The position numbers and the translations under genes are program-made. This document shows positions 51,163 through 62,035 of a stretch of DNA of 64,000 bases, piece by piece. The stretch is from Malus domestica. Lineage: Eukaryota > Streptophyta > Magnoliopsida > Rosales > Rosaceae. Positions within the stretch are counted from its first letter, which is position 1. Every line of letters begins with the position of its first letter. The DNA is taken from assembly GCF_042453785.1 (NCBI RefSeq), contig NC_091673.1, forward strand, positions 14,541,501 through 14,605,500, given 5' to 3'. Below the pieces are notes generated by a model, which searched no databases, was not told where the DNA came from, and worked only from the letters and a program-made list of their open reading frames with translations.

Positions 51163-51881
51163 TCATTCAAAAAGGGTACGTAGGCAGCCTATCATCAAAA
51201 ATTGGTGTAGTCATAAAATAATAATAATAACAAAAAAAGTAAAAAAAAATAATTCCCAAAAATCAAGGGATGAACTACGTTCAACTTGATCCCTTTACAG
51301 GGTACGTAGGTAGTCTAGTTTTATTACTAGATACAGTCGTAAAAACTATTTTCCCAAAATCAAGGAATGAACTACATTTGGCTTGATCCCTTCAAACAAA
51401 CCACTCAAGCTCTATTCGACCAGATTCCAAAAGGTTAATAATGGGATGCAAAACATCAAACACCAGATTCACTTCATCACGACAGCCAAGAATTTCTGTA
51501 GGTGAGTTGCAAGAGGAAAGTTTGACAAAAATATTCTTTACTTCACTAATAATATATCATTGCCTAAGATGATGGGACAACTTCATCTGACACATAAGCA
51601 ACTGAATTCTCCCCGTAAGGTTGGTTCATCACCTTTGCATGCAAAGATGGTGTAATCGAATTTTTAGACATCACTTCTGAAGTAAATTACCTGCATCAGC
51701 AACAACTACAGTTTCAATATCCACACCACTAAGATCATCAAGTTTCTCATAATGAGCACGCTTAAAATTCTCATCATGGCTACTCCCTAAAGAAGACTTT
51801 GGTGAAAAAGATGATAACCTTGCACTTCTTGTCAGCTATTGCATTCTTGTTTTTAGAAAGACCAGAACTCTGACCAGTTTG
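51163..51881 (+). other. Gypsy spacer with LTR-like repeats; integrase absent
   Basis: Three imperfect copies of a motif (gaactacg..cttgatccc... ggtacgtaggcag..cta) lie at about 51147-51210, 51270-51330 and 51368-51400. A similar motif occurs in the LTR at about 44130-44190. No HHCC or DDE integrase motif is readable in any frame. The integrase appears to have been deleted. Confidence 0.6.
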
Positions 51882-53756
51882 TCACAATCTAAGACTCTCA
51901 CCAACTGGTCGCAAGCTAGGAGACTTCTCAATTCCCACTTCAGAAAGCAAAACTTCTTTTCTCAGACCTGGGGATATGTCTCTCAAGACTGACACAATAA
52001 AAATTGTCTTTTTATTAAAAGGACATTTATTGAAGATAGCGTAAATATTGGTCAAAGAAGTCCCAAGATATGTTGCACAAGAGGTCCTCCACCACTTGCA
52101 ATTGCAATACCAATATGTACAGGTTCCTTGATGAGTTGAGCGTGGAACATAAAAAAGAGATTCAGTGTTCCTCCTAAGAAGCACAACCTGCGCTTCGAAC
52201 ATATCCTCAACACTACAATTTTGTCTACTAGAAACACCAAATGCTAATTTGTTCGCTGGAACCCCTTGATCGAAGCCAAATTGACGAGCAAACCTATTAG
52301 GAAAATATGGTTCTATCCAAAGGTGTTCACCAATTTTGACAAGAACCTTTGCAGTGCGAACATAGACCAACAATTCAAAATGGTCATCAGATAAGTCTTC
52401 ATTATCCATCAAAGAACAACCTTTCTCTTCCACAAAAGCAGTTGGGCGATAAATAACTGATTTTTCACTACGGAAAATAAACCTTGCATAAGATATACTA
52501 ACCTTCCTGGGTTCAATACACGCATATCTCGCTAAGGGAGGATAACCCTTAGGAAAATCACTGTCAGGACGAGGTCGGTATAAATATGGAAAATGCTCCC
52601 CTAACCAACCAACAATATAGTGAACCGGCATGGAAGTATATGTTGATCCAGGCCCCCTCGGACAAGAAGCAATATTCCCAAGGCCATGATAAATATAGCC
52701 AAGAACAGTGGGCGCAAGAGAGACTTTAGAGCCTTGTGCCATCAAACAAGCCATGGGGAAAGTCTCGGGCCTCATTCTACTACCCTTTAATGGCAAAACA
52801 AATCTACAAAGCCAGAATTTTAAAAATGCAGCCAAGGCCCCTTGTTTCGTGACTTCCAGTGGGATTTCTTGGACCTTAAAAATCTTTTGCTCATTCGGGA
52901 ACATCCGTTGATTTTCCTCACCATAACCCACATAAATTATTTTTCCTCGATAAAAATGAGCCAACCATTGATCCCAAAATTTTTGTTTCTACCCATAAAA
53001 CTTGCACATTTGGGAAATGAACTCTCAAGAGTTCGAAAAAAGTAGACGGGTACACTCTTTCTTGCACAAGTCATGATTTGAAGGAATAAACTCTTTGTAA
53101 GGAGCACCAAGAATTGGTGAACCACCTATAACCTTCAAATCATATAATGAAATACTCATCTCTCAATTTCCCTGATGGAAGGTGATGGTTAAAGGACCTT
53201 ATAACTCACAAAAAGCTTTCCATACATTGGATGAGTATCCATAAGGATAACAAGACACTGCCATAACGCCATAAATATCTGCTTGACGCAGCATACTTGC
53301 ATAAGTTCATAGGGTAGCCTCTGTCCACTCTAGCACACCAACCTGAAAAGTAGCACAACCTGTGACTTTGACATCGGAACCCCATTATGTCTTCTCCCGA
53401 ATCATTTTGTGTAGAAGCGGAAAAAAATCATGGTCAACCTTAAACTTGGTGTCTCCATTAGCCTCATTGTTCACTTTCATCAGAATATAGGCCTGAAATA
53501 AGTCGCCTTGATTCCGAGCAACTTTGATAGCACCATCTTCTGAAGTAAAGTCAAGATGACCAGAGTTCACTTTAGAAGGGAGAAACCAAGTGGGAGGATC
53601 ACCAAAAGATAGATTGTAGTTAAGTGAAGCCAATGGAGAAGAACTCTTATACTCTAGACCCGTGGCAAACTCTTTTCCGTCCTTGTCAACAGCTTGCTGG
53701 ATACAAATTTTTCCATTTTCATTCATTCCCTGAAATATAAAATGCGGGTCAACAAA
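51882..53756 (-). pseudogene. Antisense plant-mobile-domain (PMD) ORF of the gypsy element
   Basis: On the strand opposite to gag-pol, two long frames (53385-53756 and 51882-52964) with a stop-interrupted bridge encode a PMD/aminotransferase-like protein. Readable in order are FGDPPTWFLPSKVNSG, EWTEATLSTYASMLRQADIY, VSCYPYGYSSNVWKAFCEL, EMSISLYDLKVIGGSPILGA, AALAAFLKFWLCRFVLPL-type (printed GALAAFLKFWLCRFVL), TVLGYIYHGLGNIA and GWLGEHFPYLYRPRPDSDFP. The domain occurs in host MAIN/MAIL proteins and in transposon-borne ORFs. Antisense extra ORFs downstream of pol have been described in Tat elements. The upstream end is lost at 53757. Frame breaks lie between about 52970 and 53385. Confidence 0.75.
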
Positions 53757-53848
53757 AGTGGGTGATGGGCAAAAAGATTTGTTGGCCTTTCTTTCCTTAG
53801 CCGATAGGGTTGCGGATGTGTGGAGGAAAATAGTTTCTTGTCCCTTTA

Positions 53849-54783
53849 GACCATTTTTAACCATGGGCTAAATGTCAAATTCCCCCTTATCCCCCCCTCC
53901 CAAACCTAACCTAACCCAACCCAAGCCAAATCTTTGGGCTAAAAGCCAAACCCAAGCCAAATTCCCCCCAAAATTTAGCCCATGATTCGATGTGGGCCTC
54001 ACCGAAATGAGTGAAACTCGGCGTCTGTGCACCAATCCCCCCCCCACCCACTCGCCTGACGCGCGCGACGCTCTACCCTTTAGACAGACAAGGCCCCACC
54101 CACGTGGGCCTGTCGGCCACCTTTCCCAGGCGTCCCAATGGCTACTTTGATCCGACGATCGCGATCAATAGGCCGTTGGTTGATCCAATGGCCTAGATTC
54201 AAATTTATATTTTTTTTGTTTTTATATTTATATATTTATTGAATCCAACGGCTGAGATCGAATATAATCAAATCTAATGGTAAAAAAAAAAAGATCTAAC
54301 GGCTCAAATTTAAATCCAAAGACTAAAATAATTAAAAAAAATTATTTAACTCAAAATTTACCAAAAAACTCTATAAATACCTATGTATTTGTTCAAACAT
54401 CCATACAAAATTCACTTTTCTCCTACAATTATTCCAATTTTTCTTTCTACCATTTCCAAATTTTGTGTTTATACATCTATATCATGATTTTCATATTCTT
54501 CCATAGTGTTTCATGAGTTTCATATATGGATGTAGTAATTTTTCAATATTTATCGGAATTTAAATATTTTTAGATTAAAATGTTCGTATAATTAATTTAC
54601 GATAGTCTACATAATTTTTTTTAAAAGTAAATTTAAGAAAAAAATTAGCCTAAGTTCATTCTTTAATAATCCCGGGCTAAAATTTTAGACCAGAAGGGTT
54701 GGAATAGAAAAACTATTTCTGAGCTAAAAGCTAAATTGTCCGAGCTAAAAAATTTGGCTTTTAGCCCAACGTTGGAGATGGTC
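53849..54783. mobile_element. PIF/Harbinger-like element, 935 bp, non-autonomous
   Basis: The left end gaccatttttaaccatgggc and the right end gcccaacgttggagatggtc are imperfect inverted repeats, flanked by tta (53846-53848 and 54784-54786). The empty site ccctttagaggctccaag is present in copy 1 at about 28496. The interior is pyrimidine-rich on the left and AT-rich on the right, with no coding frame I can support. Confidence 0.85.
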
Positions 54784-54868
54784 TTAGAGGCTCCAAGAGA
54801 ATGGCTTTGGATTATGTGAATATTTATGATAGGCATATGTAAGGCAAGGAAATAAAGTATAGTTTTAA

Positions 54869-55080
54869 AGGAAAACTAATGAAAAAGGCTTGAAAACTTT
54901 GAGTTTTAATGATAATGACAAAATAAAGGGTAAAGTGAATAGTACCAGGATTGACTTTTTAGTGTAAAAATGTGGTTTTTCGTTAAAGTGAACAGTACCA
55001 GGTGCTTTTCGTTAAAGTGAACAGTACCAGGTGCTTTTCGTTAAAGTGAACAGTACCAGGTGCTTTTCGTTAAAGTTCCC
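54869..55080. mobile_element. MITE, 212 bp, with a 29-bp minisatellite
   Basis: The ends aggaaaactaatgaaaa and ttttcgttaaagttccc are imperfect inverted repeats. The flanks are a 9-bp duplication tagttttaa (54860-54868 and 55081-55089). Empty sites are visible in copy 1 (about 28590) and copy 2 (about 30946). Inside, a 29-bp unit (gtgaacagtaccaggtgc + ttttcgttaaa) is repeated three times between about 54988 and 55073. The 9-bp size suggests a Mutator-type origin. Confidence 0.88.
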
Positions 55081-55131
55081 TAGTTTTAATGCTTGGTCAA
55101 GGTTATATATTGCATTGTAAAGTAATATATT

Positions 55132-56400
55132 TGTTGAACAACAAAAAAACTGAAGATGAATGGAAGTAAAGCTGCACATCAAAACCAAAGAGATAAAAAT
55201 ATCTTACCGTTTTGTACGAAGACATCAGGCAAGCTTCCAAAGCAAAGAGTCACCACCAAAAGACACTTGCAACAAATCAAGAATAAAAAAAATGAACTTG
55301 TGGAATATTCATTCAAATCCAAACAAAACGGAAAAAATTGAATGAAGCCTTACTGACCGTTCTGTTCTTCTTTTCAAAGAAAATAACAAATAGTAAAACA
55401 ATGGTGCGGGAGAAGCTTGTGCGGAAGAACTGATCAAAAGAAATTCAAAAAAAGGTTTTGAAGAATGTTATTTATCTAAAACTACCAAAATGGGGGAATT
55501 TGAATTGCCTTCTCTGTTAGTCACCTAGTATGAGATAAACCCCTATATAAAAAAAAGAGTTTTGTAGCAAACAAACTTCTCAAAAGAAAATAGGAATGCT
55601 GCCACCCACGTGAAGTCCTGCTTAGACTTGGAAATCCATGTCTACAAGGAGAAGAAACGGGAACTGAAAATAAAAAATAGAAAAAAAGGAAAAAAGAAAA
55701 TATGTATTTCTTCCTACAAAAAAGGGAAAGTAACGTGGAACAAGGGCTTCCTATTTTTTTTATGCAAGACGTGGAAGATTGCACATTTAGTGGGATAGGT
55801 TAAGAGAAAGTGCACAATTAGTGGGAGAGGTTAAGAGAAAGTGGCGGAAGAGATGGCCTCCATCTCCCCACGTAAAAAAACTTTACAGCCCTCCTAGGAT
55901 GTCTATAAATAGGCATCAGCTGCAGTAAGAAAGGAGAAAAGAATAAAAAAATAGGAGGAGGTACACTGCAGAAATTGAGAGACAACAGAGAAGAACAAAC
56001 GGCAGAGATCTTGAGAAAGTTGGAGAGAAATCAAAGAAGTGAACTGCTGCGGAAATTCAACAAGACAAAGGCAAATAGAGAAGAGAATACACGACAAAGG
56101 AAAGCAACAAAGCATTTAAAGGTACAAATCCATCCTTCTAAATCTTTCTTTGTTTGGTTTCTCTCGGTTTTGCAGGAAAAAAAAACAATTTGCTTCTCCG
56201 ACCTCTCCCATTCCCCAACTTTCTATCAAGTTGCAACCCAACAAACCGCAACAAAACCACCACATCCCTCTGCCGCCGCGGCGATATACAATGGAGATTT
56301 CAGCAAAACACGCTGATTGGATTCAACCCAATTTCAAAAGGAAGAACCAATTGCATGGGTGCCTAAAGAAGTTTGGAAGTATGATTTGCGTGGAGGAACC
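55132..56400 (+). repeat. Second copy of the gypsy LTR start, truncated
   Basis: Near-identical to 31000-32244: it starts TGTTGAACAAC and includes gtctataaataggcatcag near 55900. It diverges after ggaggaac at about 56400 and joins block X. Because the same left flank precedes both LTR copies, this is a duplicated segment, not an independent insertion. Confidence 0.9.
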
Positions 56401-56408
56401 AGCAAAAC

Positions 56409-56940
56409 ACGACGAAATCAATTCCGTTGATATATAATAAGGAGTAAGCCCTCTTTTTCTTCATTTCGAATAATCCAACAAATGCTTGGTAATGTTTGTT
56501 GGAGAAAAAGACATTATGAAAATTACACTTTTGGGACCATGGTGTGTCTTTATATAGAGATTTGAGATGCACATTTCAAATGCGATTCCTTCGATCGAAT
56601 GAGATCATATCTGCTGCTATCTGTTGGCTGAGTTTTTCACATGCTTTCCAGCCAAGCTTTGTGTGGTAGTGTGGGAGAGTCTCTTATTAGTCTTGCTAGC
56701 ATCTGCACTTCTGAATCTCCAACAAAGCTCTCAGCTTTTTAAGGTACAAAACAGTTTAAAAAATTTGGACGCCAATGTGATAATAATGTAGTACATGTGC
56801 GCGCCCATTTTGGTTTAGGAAATAGGTTACTTTAATATGTTGGTTGAATGGAAAGAAACTTACATCTGAGACGTTACTGTGATGGTGTTTTAATGTGTCT
56901 AACTTTGTCACATGATAGTTTGATACTGATTTGAGATACC
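56409..56940 (+). repeat. Block X, copy 2
   Basis: Near-identical to 29644-30174. It continues beyond the breakpoint as gtcacaatgacatttt, showing the sequence that the other copy lost when joined to the GLN2 fragment. Confidence 0.88.
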
Positions 56941-57835
56941 GTCACAATGACATTTTAAGCACAGATAAGTTATTCTCAAAACGAGTCCAAAGTGACTTAC
57001 TAGTCGGATCCAATGTGAGATCGATGTAACCTTTACTTCTAATTAAATGAACCTCTCTCTCTCGTTTTTCACCTATCTTAGCTTCATTTTTTTTCTATGT
57101 ACTTCATTCTTCTATGTTCTACATTTAAGATTTATATAGCCAAGAACAAGATTAAGTTGCAGTAATCACAATCAAGAAAGCACAAAACCTATTGCATGTA
57201 AACTATTGCAATCACACTAACCTGATGTACCTCCATTGGAAAACGCCATGGCTGCTGCTGTCCAAGCTCAGTGCACTGCAATTCTTCTCCTCTCTGTCAG
57301 ATTACTTAATGCTTTAACTAAGAATAGGACTTGGTTCTTAATCGAGCGTGTATCTGTGAGAGCAAAGATTACAACATATATATAGACATATATCTCTCCT
57401 AATCCAATAAGGATTCCCTATTAAAATCCCTGTAGGAAACAACTTATGTCTCCTAATCTATATCAGTTCACCACTATGATAGACTCCTCTATCAACAAGA
57501 ACTCATATTCATCTTCCTATAAGGCTTTCTTAGACTAATTGGTCCAAATAGCTAATGCAAGTTCACCGAAAACTCATGTTCATATTCTTGCACTAAATAA
57601 CTTATTAAGAGAGTTCATGTAATATCTTTTCTGCGATGAGAAGTCATTTTCCAACACAGGATGGTTGCACGATATGAGTGATTAGTTGACTGGTTACTCA
57701 TATTCCGCGACTATCATGTCTTGCAACGAAGAAAACCTAGTGAATATTTTGAAATTGGACTTTCTTCTTTTTTCTTGTAGGGTCTAGTTTCCAATGGGCC
57801 ACAATGAAGTGGGATGACATTATCATTACTATTAT
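56941..57835. other. Non-coding; possible LTR fragment at 57120-57657
   Basis: On the minus strand a stretch starts TGTTGGAAAATG at 57657. It contains a TATA-like atatatatgttg and a leader, and reaches a short frame MAFSNGGTSG near 57242. This looks like a retrotransposon LTR plus leader, cut off. I found no partner LTR or target duplication, so the assignment is weak. Confidence 0.35.
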
Positions 57836-59077
57836 GGGTAAATTATATAGTAACCCCTCAGGTTTGAGGTCTATTACAACCCCATACAACATCTTTAAAA
57901 CATTTCACTTTGATACCTCACGTACTGTTTTATTTCAAAATAATATCTCCGTTACATTTTCCATCCATTGATCCGTTAAGTACTGACGTGGCTGCCACGT
58001 TTGTGCCACATGGCTGCCAAATGTGTGCTGCGTGGCAAAAAAATAATTTTTAAAATTTTTTTTAAACTGAATTTTCTTAAAAAAAAAAAAACAAAAAAAA
58101 AAAACAAAAGCTGAAACAAATGCCCACAATGTAACATCCCACACCGCCCAGGGGAGTGATCCTTAAATGTATATTCTCATACCTACTTAGCACAAGGCAT
58201 TTTGGGAGCTCACTGGCTTCGAATTCCATTGGAACTCCGAAGTTAAGCGAGTAGCGCGCTAGAGCAATCCCATGATGGGTGACCTACTGGGAAGTTCTCG
58301 TATGAGTTCCCAGAAACAAAATCGTGAGGGCGTGGTCGGGGCCCAAAGCGGACAATATCGCGCTACGGTGGTGGAGCGGGCCCGGGATGTGGTGGACCCC
58401 GGGCCGGGATGTGACACACAACCCCCCAAACCCATGAAGAAAAAAACCACCCCACCTCCTTGTTGATTATTCCCCCCACCCTCATCTCCCCTCTCCTCCT
58501 CCTCCCTCGACTGACCCCTACCCTCCCCCTCCTCCCGTGACTGACCTCGCCAATTATTCCCCCGCCCCCCACACACACTCAGAAAACCACATCTCTCCCT
58601 CCGCACCACCCTCTTCCCTCCTCTACACACCCCACTCCTTAAATCCAACACCCATTCCTCCCATCTTCACCTCACGAACCTAGCGTAAAAGGGATCTGAG
58701 TTTTTTTTTTTTTTTGGGTTGCAGGTGGGGGGTTGGGGGAAGAAGATGAATATGGGGGAGAAGAAAAGGGAGGAGGAGGGGGAAAGACGAACTAAAGGGT
58801 TTTATTTTTTATTTTATTTTTTTCTGGGTTTCAGCTTTTGTTTTTGGTTTTTTTTTTTTAATTTAGAAGATTCAGGTTTTTTTTTAAATATTTTTTTTGC
58901 CACGTGGCACACATTTGGCAGCCATGTCAGCGCTTAATAGATCAATGGATGGAAAATGTAACGGATGTATTATTTTGAAATAAAACAGTACGTGAGGTAT
59001 GAAAGTGAAATGTTTTAAAGATGTTGTATGGGGTTGTAATAGACCTCAAACCTGAGAGGTTACTATGTAATTTACCC
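57836..59077. mobile_element. Mutator-type element with long inverted repeats
   Basis: The left end gggtaaattatatagtaacc and the right end (reverse complement gggtaaattacatagtaacc) begin inverted repeats of roughly 200 bp, which continue through tttgaggtctattacaaccc and the ctgccaaatgtgtg region. The flanks are a perfect 9-bp duplication tactattat (57827-57835 and 59078-59086). The interior holds a Cassandra solo LTR, a CT-rich tract (58440-58640) and T-rich runs. No transposase frame is seen. The CT-rich part could be a captured gene leader. Confidence 0.9.
58130..58416 (+). mobile_element. Cassandra solo LTR
   Basis: One 287-bp LTR, beginning TGTAACATCCC and ending GATGTGACA, with the 5S-like core aactccgaagttaagcgag and atgggtgacctactgggaa. 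A perfect 5-bp duplication cacaa flanks it (58125-58129 and 58417-58421). No second LTR or primer site is present, so it is a recombination-derived solo LTR. It lies inside the Mutator-type element. Confidence 0.94.
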
Positions 59078-59086
59078 TACTATTAT

Positions 59087-61779
59087 TTAAGAAGAAAAAA
59101 CAAAACAATATGGAGTAAAGTACCCCACCCTTATATAATTTGTTAAAGCTAAAATTAAAGGATGCAATTGGACCGTTACCTTTGTTGGTTTTGGCCTTAA
59201 ATTGTATCCTATTTTTGGTGGCCAATACATTATTTGGCAAGTGACTTCACCTCTAAAATATATATTTTGTATCCAAATTATTCATCTGCAAAATCCAAAC
59301 TAAAGTTGTAGAATCTAATTTCTCTTCAAATCTTTTTGGTGAGGATTTTAGGAATATGTAAACCGTGTCTGTTCATCGTACATAATGTTTTTATCAGATA
59401 TTGTTTGTATTTAATTTTAAATAAAAATATGTAAAATAATTTATGATAGCACGATGTACGATAAACGGATATAATTCATGGATTCCCGAAATCTTCACAA
59501 AGAGGATCCGGCGAGGATCCGATTACGAATCCAACAAACTAGGTCAGATGATGGGCTAGAAAATAACAATACTTGTGTTTATGTGCATGACATCACTTAC
59601 CTTAAACATGATTACACAAAATCTCCAATTGTTAATTATTCCTTTATAACAATTAATTTTTTCTTTCTATTTGTATCTTCTACAAACTAAAGGCTCGTTT
59701 GAATGTGCTTTTAAAATAGCTGAAAGGGTTTTTAGTGAAATTGATTTTTGATTCCAAAAACACTTTAAGTGCTTTTTGGAAGAAGTATCAAATATTTAAA
59801 GTGTTTTTCTATAATACACTTGAATTTTACTAAAGATTAGTTTAAAAAATATTTTCACAAAAAACGATTCCAGTCATTTTAGAAGTATTTCGAAACGAGT
59901 CCCAATTATTTGTGTGACAAATTTTTCTTGTTGTCGGAGTTGGACATGAGAATAATCGTTATGCTTGAGTTAGTCTTTTATGTACGAGTAAACGACTATT
60001 CTTAACATATTTTATTCGACCCTTTAAATGACTAGCTACTCTTAACATTTTTTTTTTTTTTTTTTGGTAGTTTTTGGACCACTGGTCTTATCATTTCTCG
60101 AAGTGATCAAGGTGGTTACTAGAGTGATTGATTTGCTTATTACTTGAAGGCAAATGGATGATCCCGTGACACAAAGTGGGAGACCATTTGGTAAGGTGGG
60201 TGCTACTTCACATCATGAATTACCAACATTGGTAATTGGTCGTTATCATTACCTATTTTACTTTATCTACTCAATCTTTGATTAAAAAAGTCAGAAGCTG
60301 TCCTAATTTAATACCCTACGTAAGCTATAATCCATTTGCATTTGTGGTTTTTTAGAAATGATACGATATTCTTTGAATGGAGAGATACCGTATAAATGAT
60401 GAGGATATGGTTCTTAATAGTTCTCAATAAAAATTTTGTTAGGAATTTTAATTTGATCGAAGGAAAAAAAGAGTGTTCCGCACAAACAACTGAACAATTA
60501 ACTATCCTCTAAAAATTTATTTTCAAAAGAGAAATAGTATTGGAATTTATATCAACAAAATCAGATTAAAAATAAAAATAAAAGTAAAATGGTTGTTTTA
60601 TTCACATCCTACGTTTTGTTAACTACACCCCACATACTTAATACATTCCACATATACTTTTTAAATCAAAATTTATCTTAATGCGCCCCACATGTTTTCC
60701 AATACTATCCTCACACCCCATATTCTATATGTACACCCCATACGCTCTACTTAAACCCCACATCAATACGAAGAACGAATAAGGCGATGAACAAGCAAAG
60801 GAACTGGAGTCAAGTATGAAACAAATTTTTTCCCTATTCTCTATTCAATTTATAACATTGTCATCCGGTGGGGTTAAATAGCCCATACCTTCTGCCGATC
60901 TATTATTTGATAATTGGATTGCATATAAGATTGTATCGTTCCTTCTCAGTCCGAATATATATGAATTCACATGCACAACTATTTGGCGTTCTATCATGGT
61001 CAAAGCCAAATTTGTGAACACATTGCATTTTATTATATCAGTTGTTCTTCTAGGTTGCACCTGCAAAGTAAAAAAAAAGTATTGCTGGCTTTAAACTGAC
61101 CAGTTTCCTTTTCCTTTTTCCAATTCTAAAATTTATCTCATCATAGAATCAAGCAAATTAAAGATCTGCAGAACGAGGATGAAAAATAATATTTTTCCAT
61201 GTATTGTGCTTTTAGTAGATAGGATCTTGTTTTATAATGAAGGACGTGAGTGACTTTGAGAGCTTGAAGAAAAGCAATCTTAGAATACAAGTCTAAATTA
61301 ACTTGGGGTGTATTTAGAAATTTTTTAGGCCTAAATAGTCATTTTATATTAGGTATATAAGCCACTTAGCAATAAACTTTTGTGTGGAGTGTATTCAACA
61401 ATAAGTGGAGTGTTAATAAAAAAATAAACAAAATAATATTATAAGTAGGAAACCACTATCTCTCATTTGTATTAAAATAAATACAGTTAATTAGTTTCTA
61501 TTAATAATTCATCGCATATATTTCAATACATTTTTATTGAATATAAAATACATTTGCACTGAAAACCCGACCCTTTTACCCGGTTCCAGCTCTGAAATGG
61601 AGACGTATGCGTAACACGTGCGAGGAGCGAGGGAGGTTAGAGAAAAGAAAAGAAGAAGAGCCAGAGAGGCAAAGAGAGAGACATGCGTCGGGACTCGGAA
61701 GGAAAGAACAACAGCAATCAAATTAATTAAATAATAATAATTAATACTTAAATAAATACGTATTTTTTGTTCTTCTTGT
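59087..61779. other. Intergenic DNA with one MITE-like piece
   Basis: No gene is visible. There is a T-run near 60048-60065 and an accccac-rich patch at 60600-60770. The right end, from about 61580, is presumably the promoter side of the alpha/beta-hydrolase gene. Confidence 0.4.
59692..59902. mobile_element. Possible MITE, about 211 bp
   Basis: The ends ggctcgtttgaatgtgc and (reverse complement) gggactcgtttcgaaatac are inverted-repeat-like. The interior is built of short inverted words (aaaagcactt / aagtgctttt). No clean target duplication was found, so the boundaries are uncertain. Confidence 0.4.
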
Positions 61780-62035
61780 TTGCAAGGAAGCAAACACAAA
61801 ATTCTTCTCATATTTCCACCCCAACAGCACCGGGCGGGTCCTTTCTTCTTCTTGTTTTCTTATTGGTCTCTGCAACTCCTGATCACCCATCAAGTTCAAT
61901 TTTTGTTTCTTCAGGTATTATTTTTTGTAATTTAATTTGTTTTTTTTGTAATATTTATTGTATTTTTTGCTGAAAGAAGTAAAATCTGTGGAAGAACAGC
62001 TAACAGCTCGGAGAGGGAGATCGTTTTTTGAAACC
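61780..62035 (+). promoter_or_regulatory. 5' UTR of the alpha/beta-hydrolase gene
   Basis: Leader sequence upstream of the ATG at 62036. A donor-like tcttcag/gtatta near 61914 suggests a possible leader intron, but no acceptor is certain. Confidence 0.45.

Larger units (their letters stand above)
31000..53757 (+). mobile_element. Ty3/gypsy Tat-like retrotransposon with nested insertions
   Basis: Order on the plus strand: 5' LTR (31000-44398, split by a copia-type element), primer site at 44406, gag, protease, RT, RNase H and an extra RNase H, then an antisense plant-mobile-domain ORF. The very long LTR, the primer site tggcacgcccagtaggac and the second RNase H after RT-RH fit the Tat lineage. 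No integrase was found between 51162 and 51882. The element ends at about 53757 against a copy of the GLN2 upstream block, without a recognisable 3' LTR end. Many stops show that it is dead. Confidence 0.82.
53757..55131 (+). repeat. GLN2 upstream block, copy 3, carrying two MITEs
   Basis: Pieces at 53757-53848, 54784-54868 and 55081-55131 together match 28418-28640. The gaps are two insertions with target duplications (53849-54783 and 54869-55080). The block abuts a gypsy LTR start at 55132, exactly as copy 2 does at 31000. Confidence 0.92.

Noticed and set aside
58259-58651. Long GC-rich frames over the Cassandra LTR and CT-rich tract
   Set aside because: They are by-products of low-complexity CT/GA sequence and LTR sequence, with no known protein similarity.
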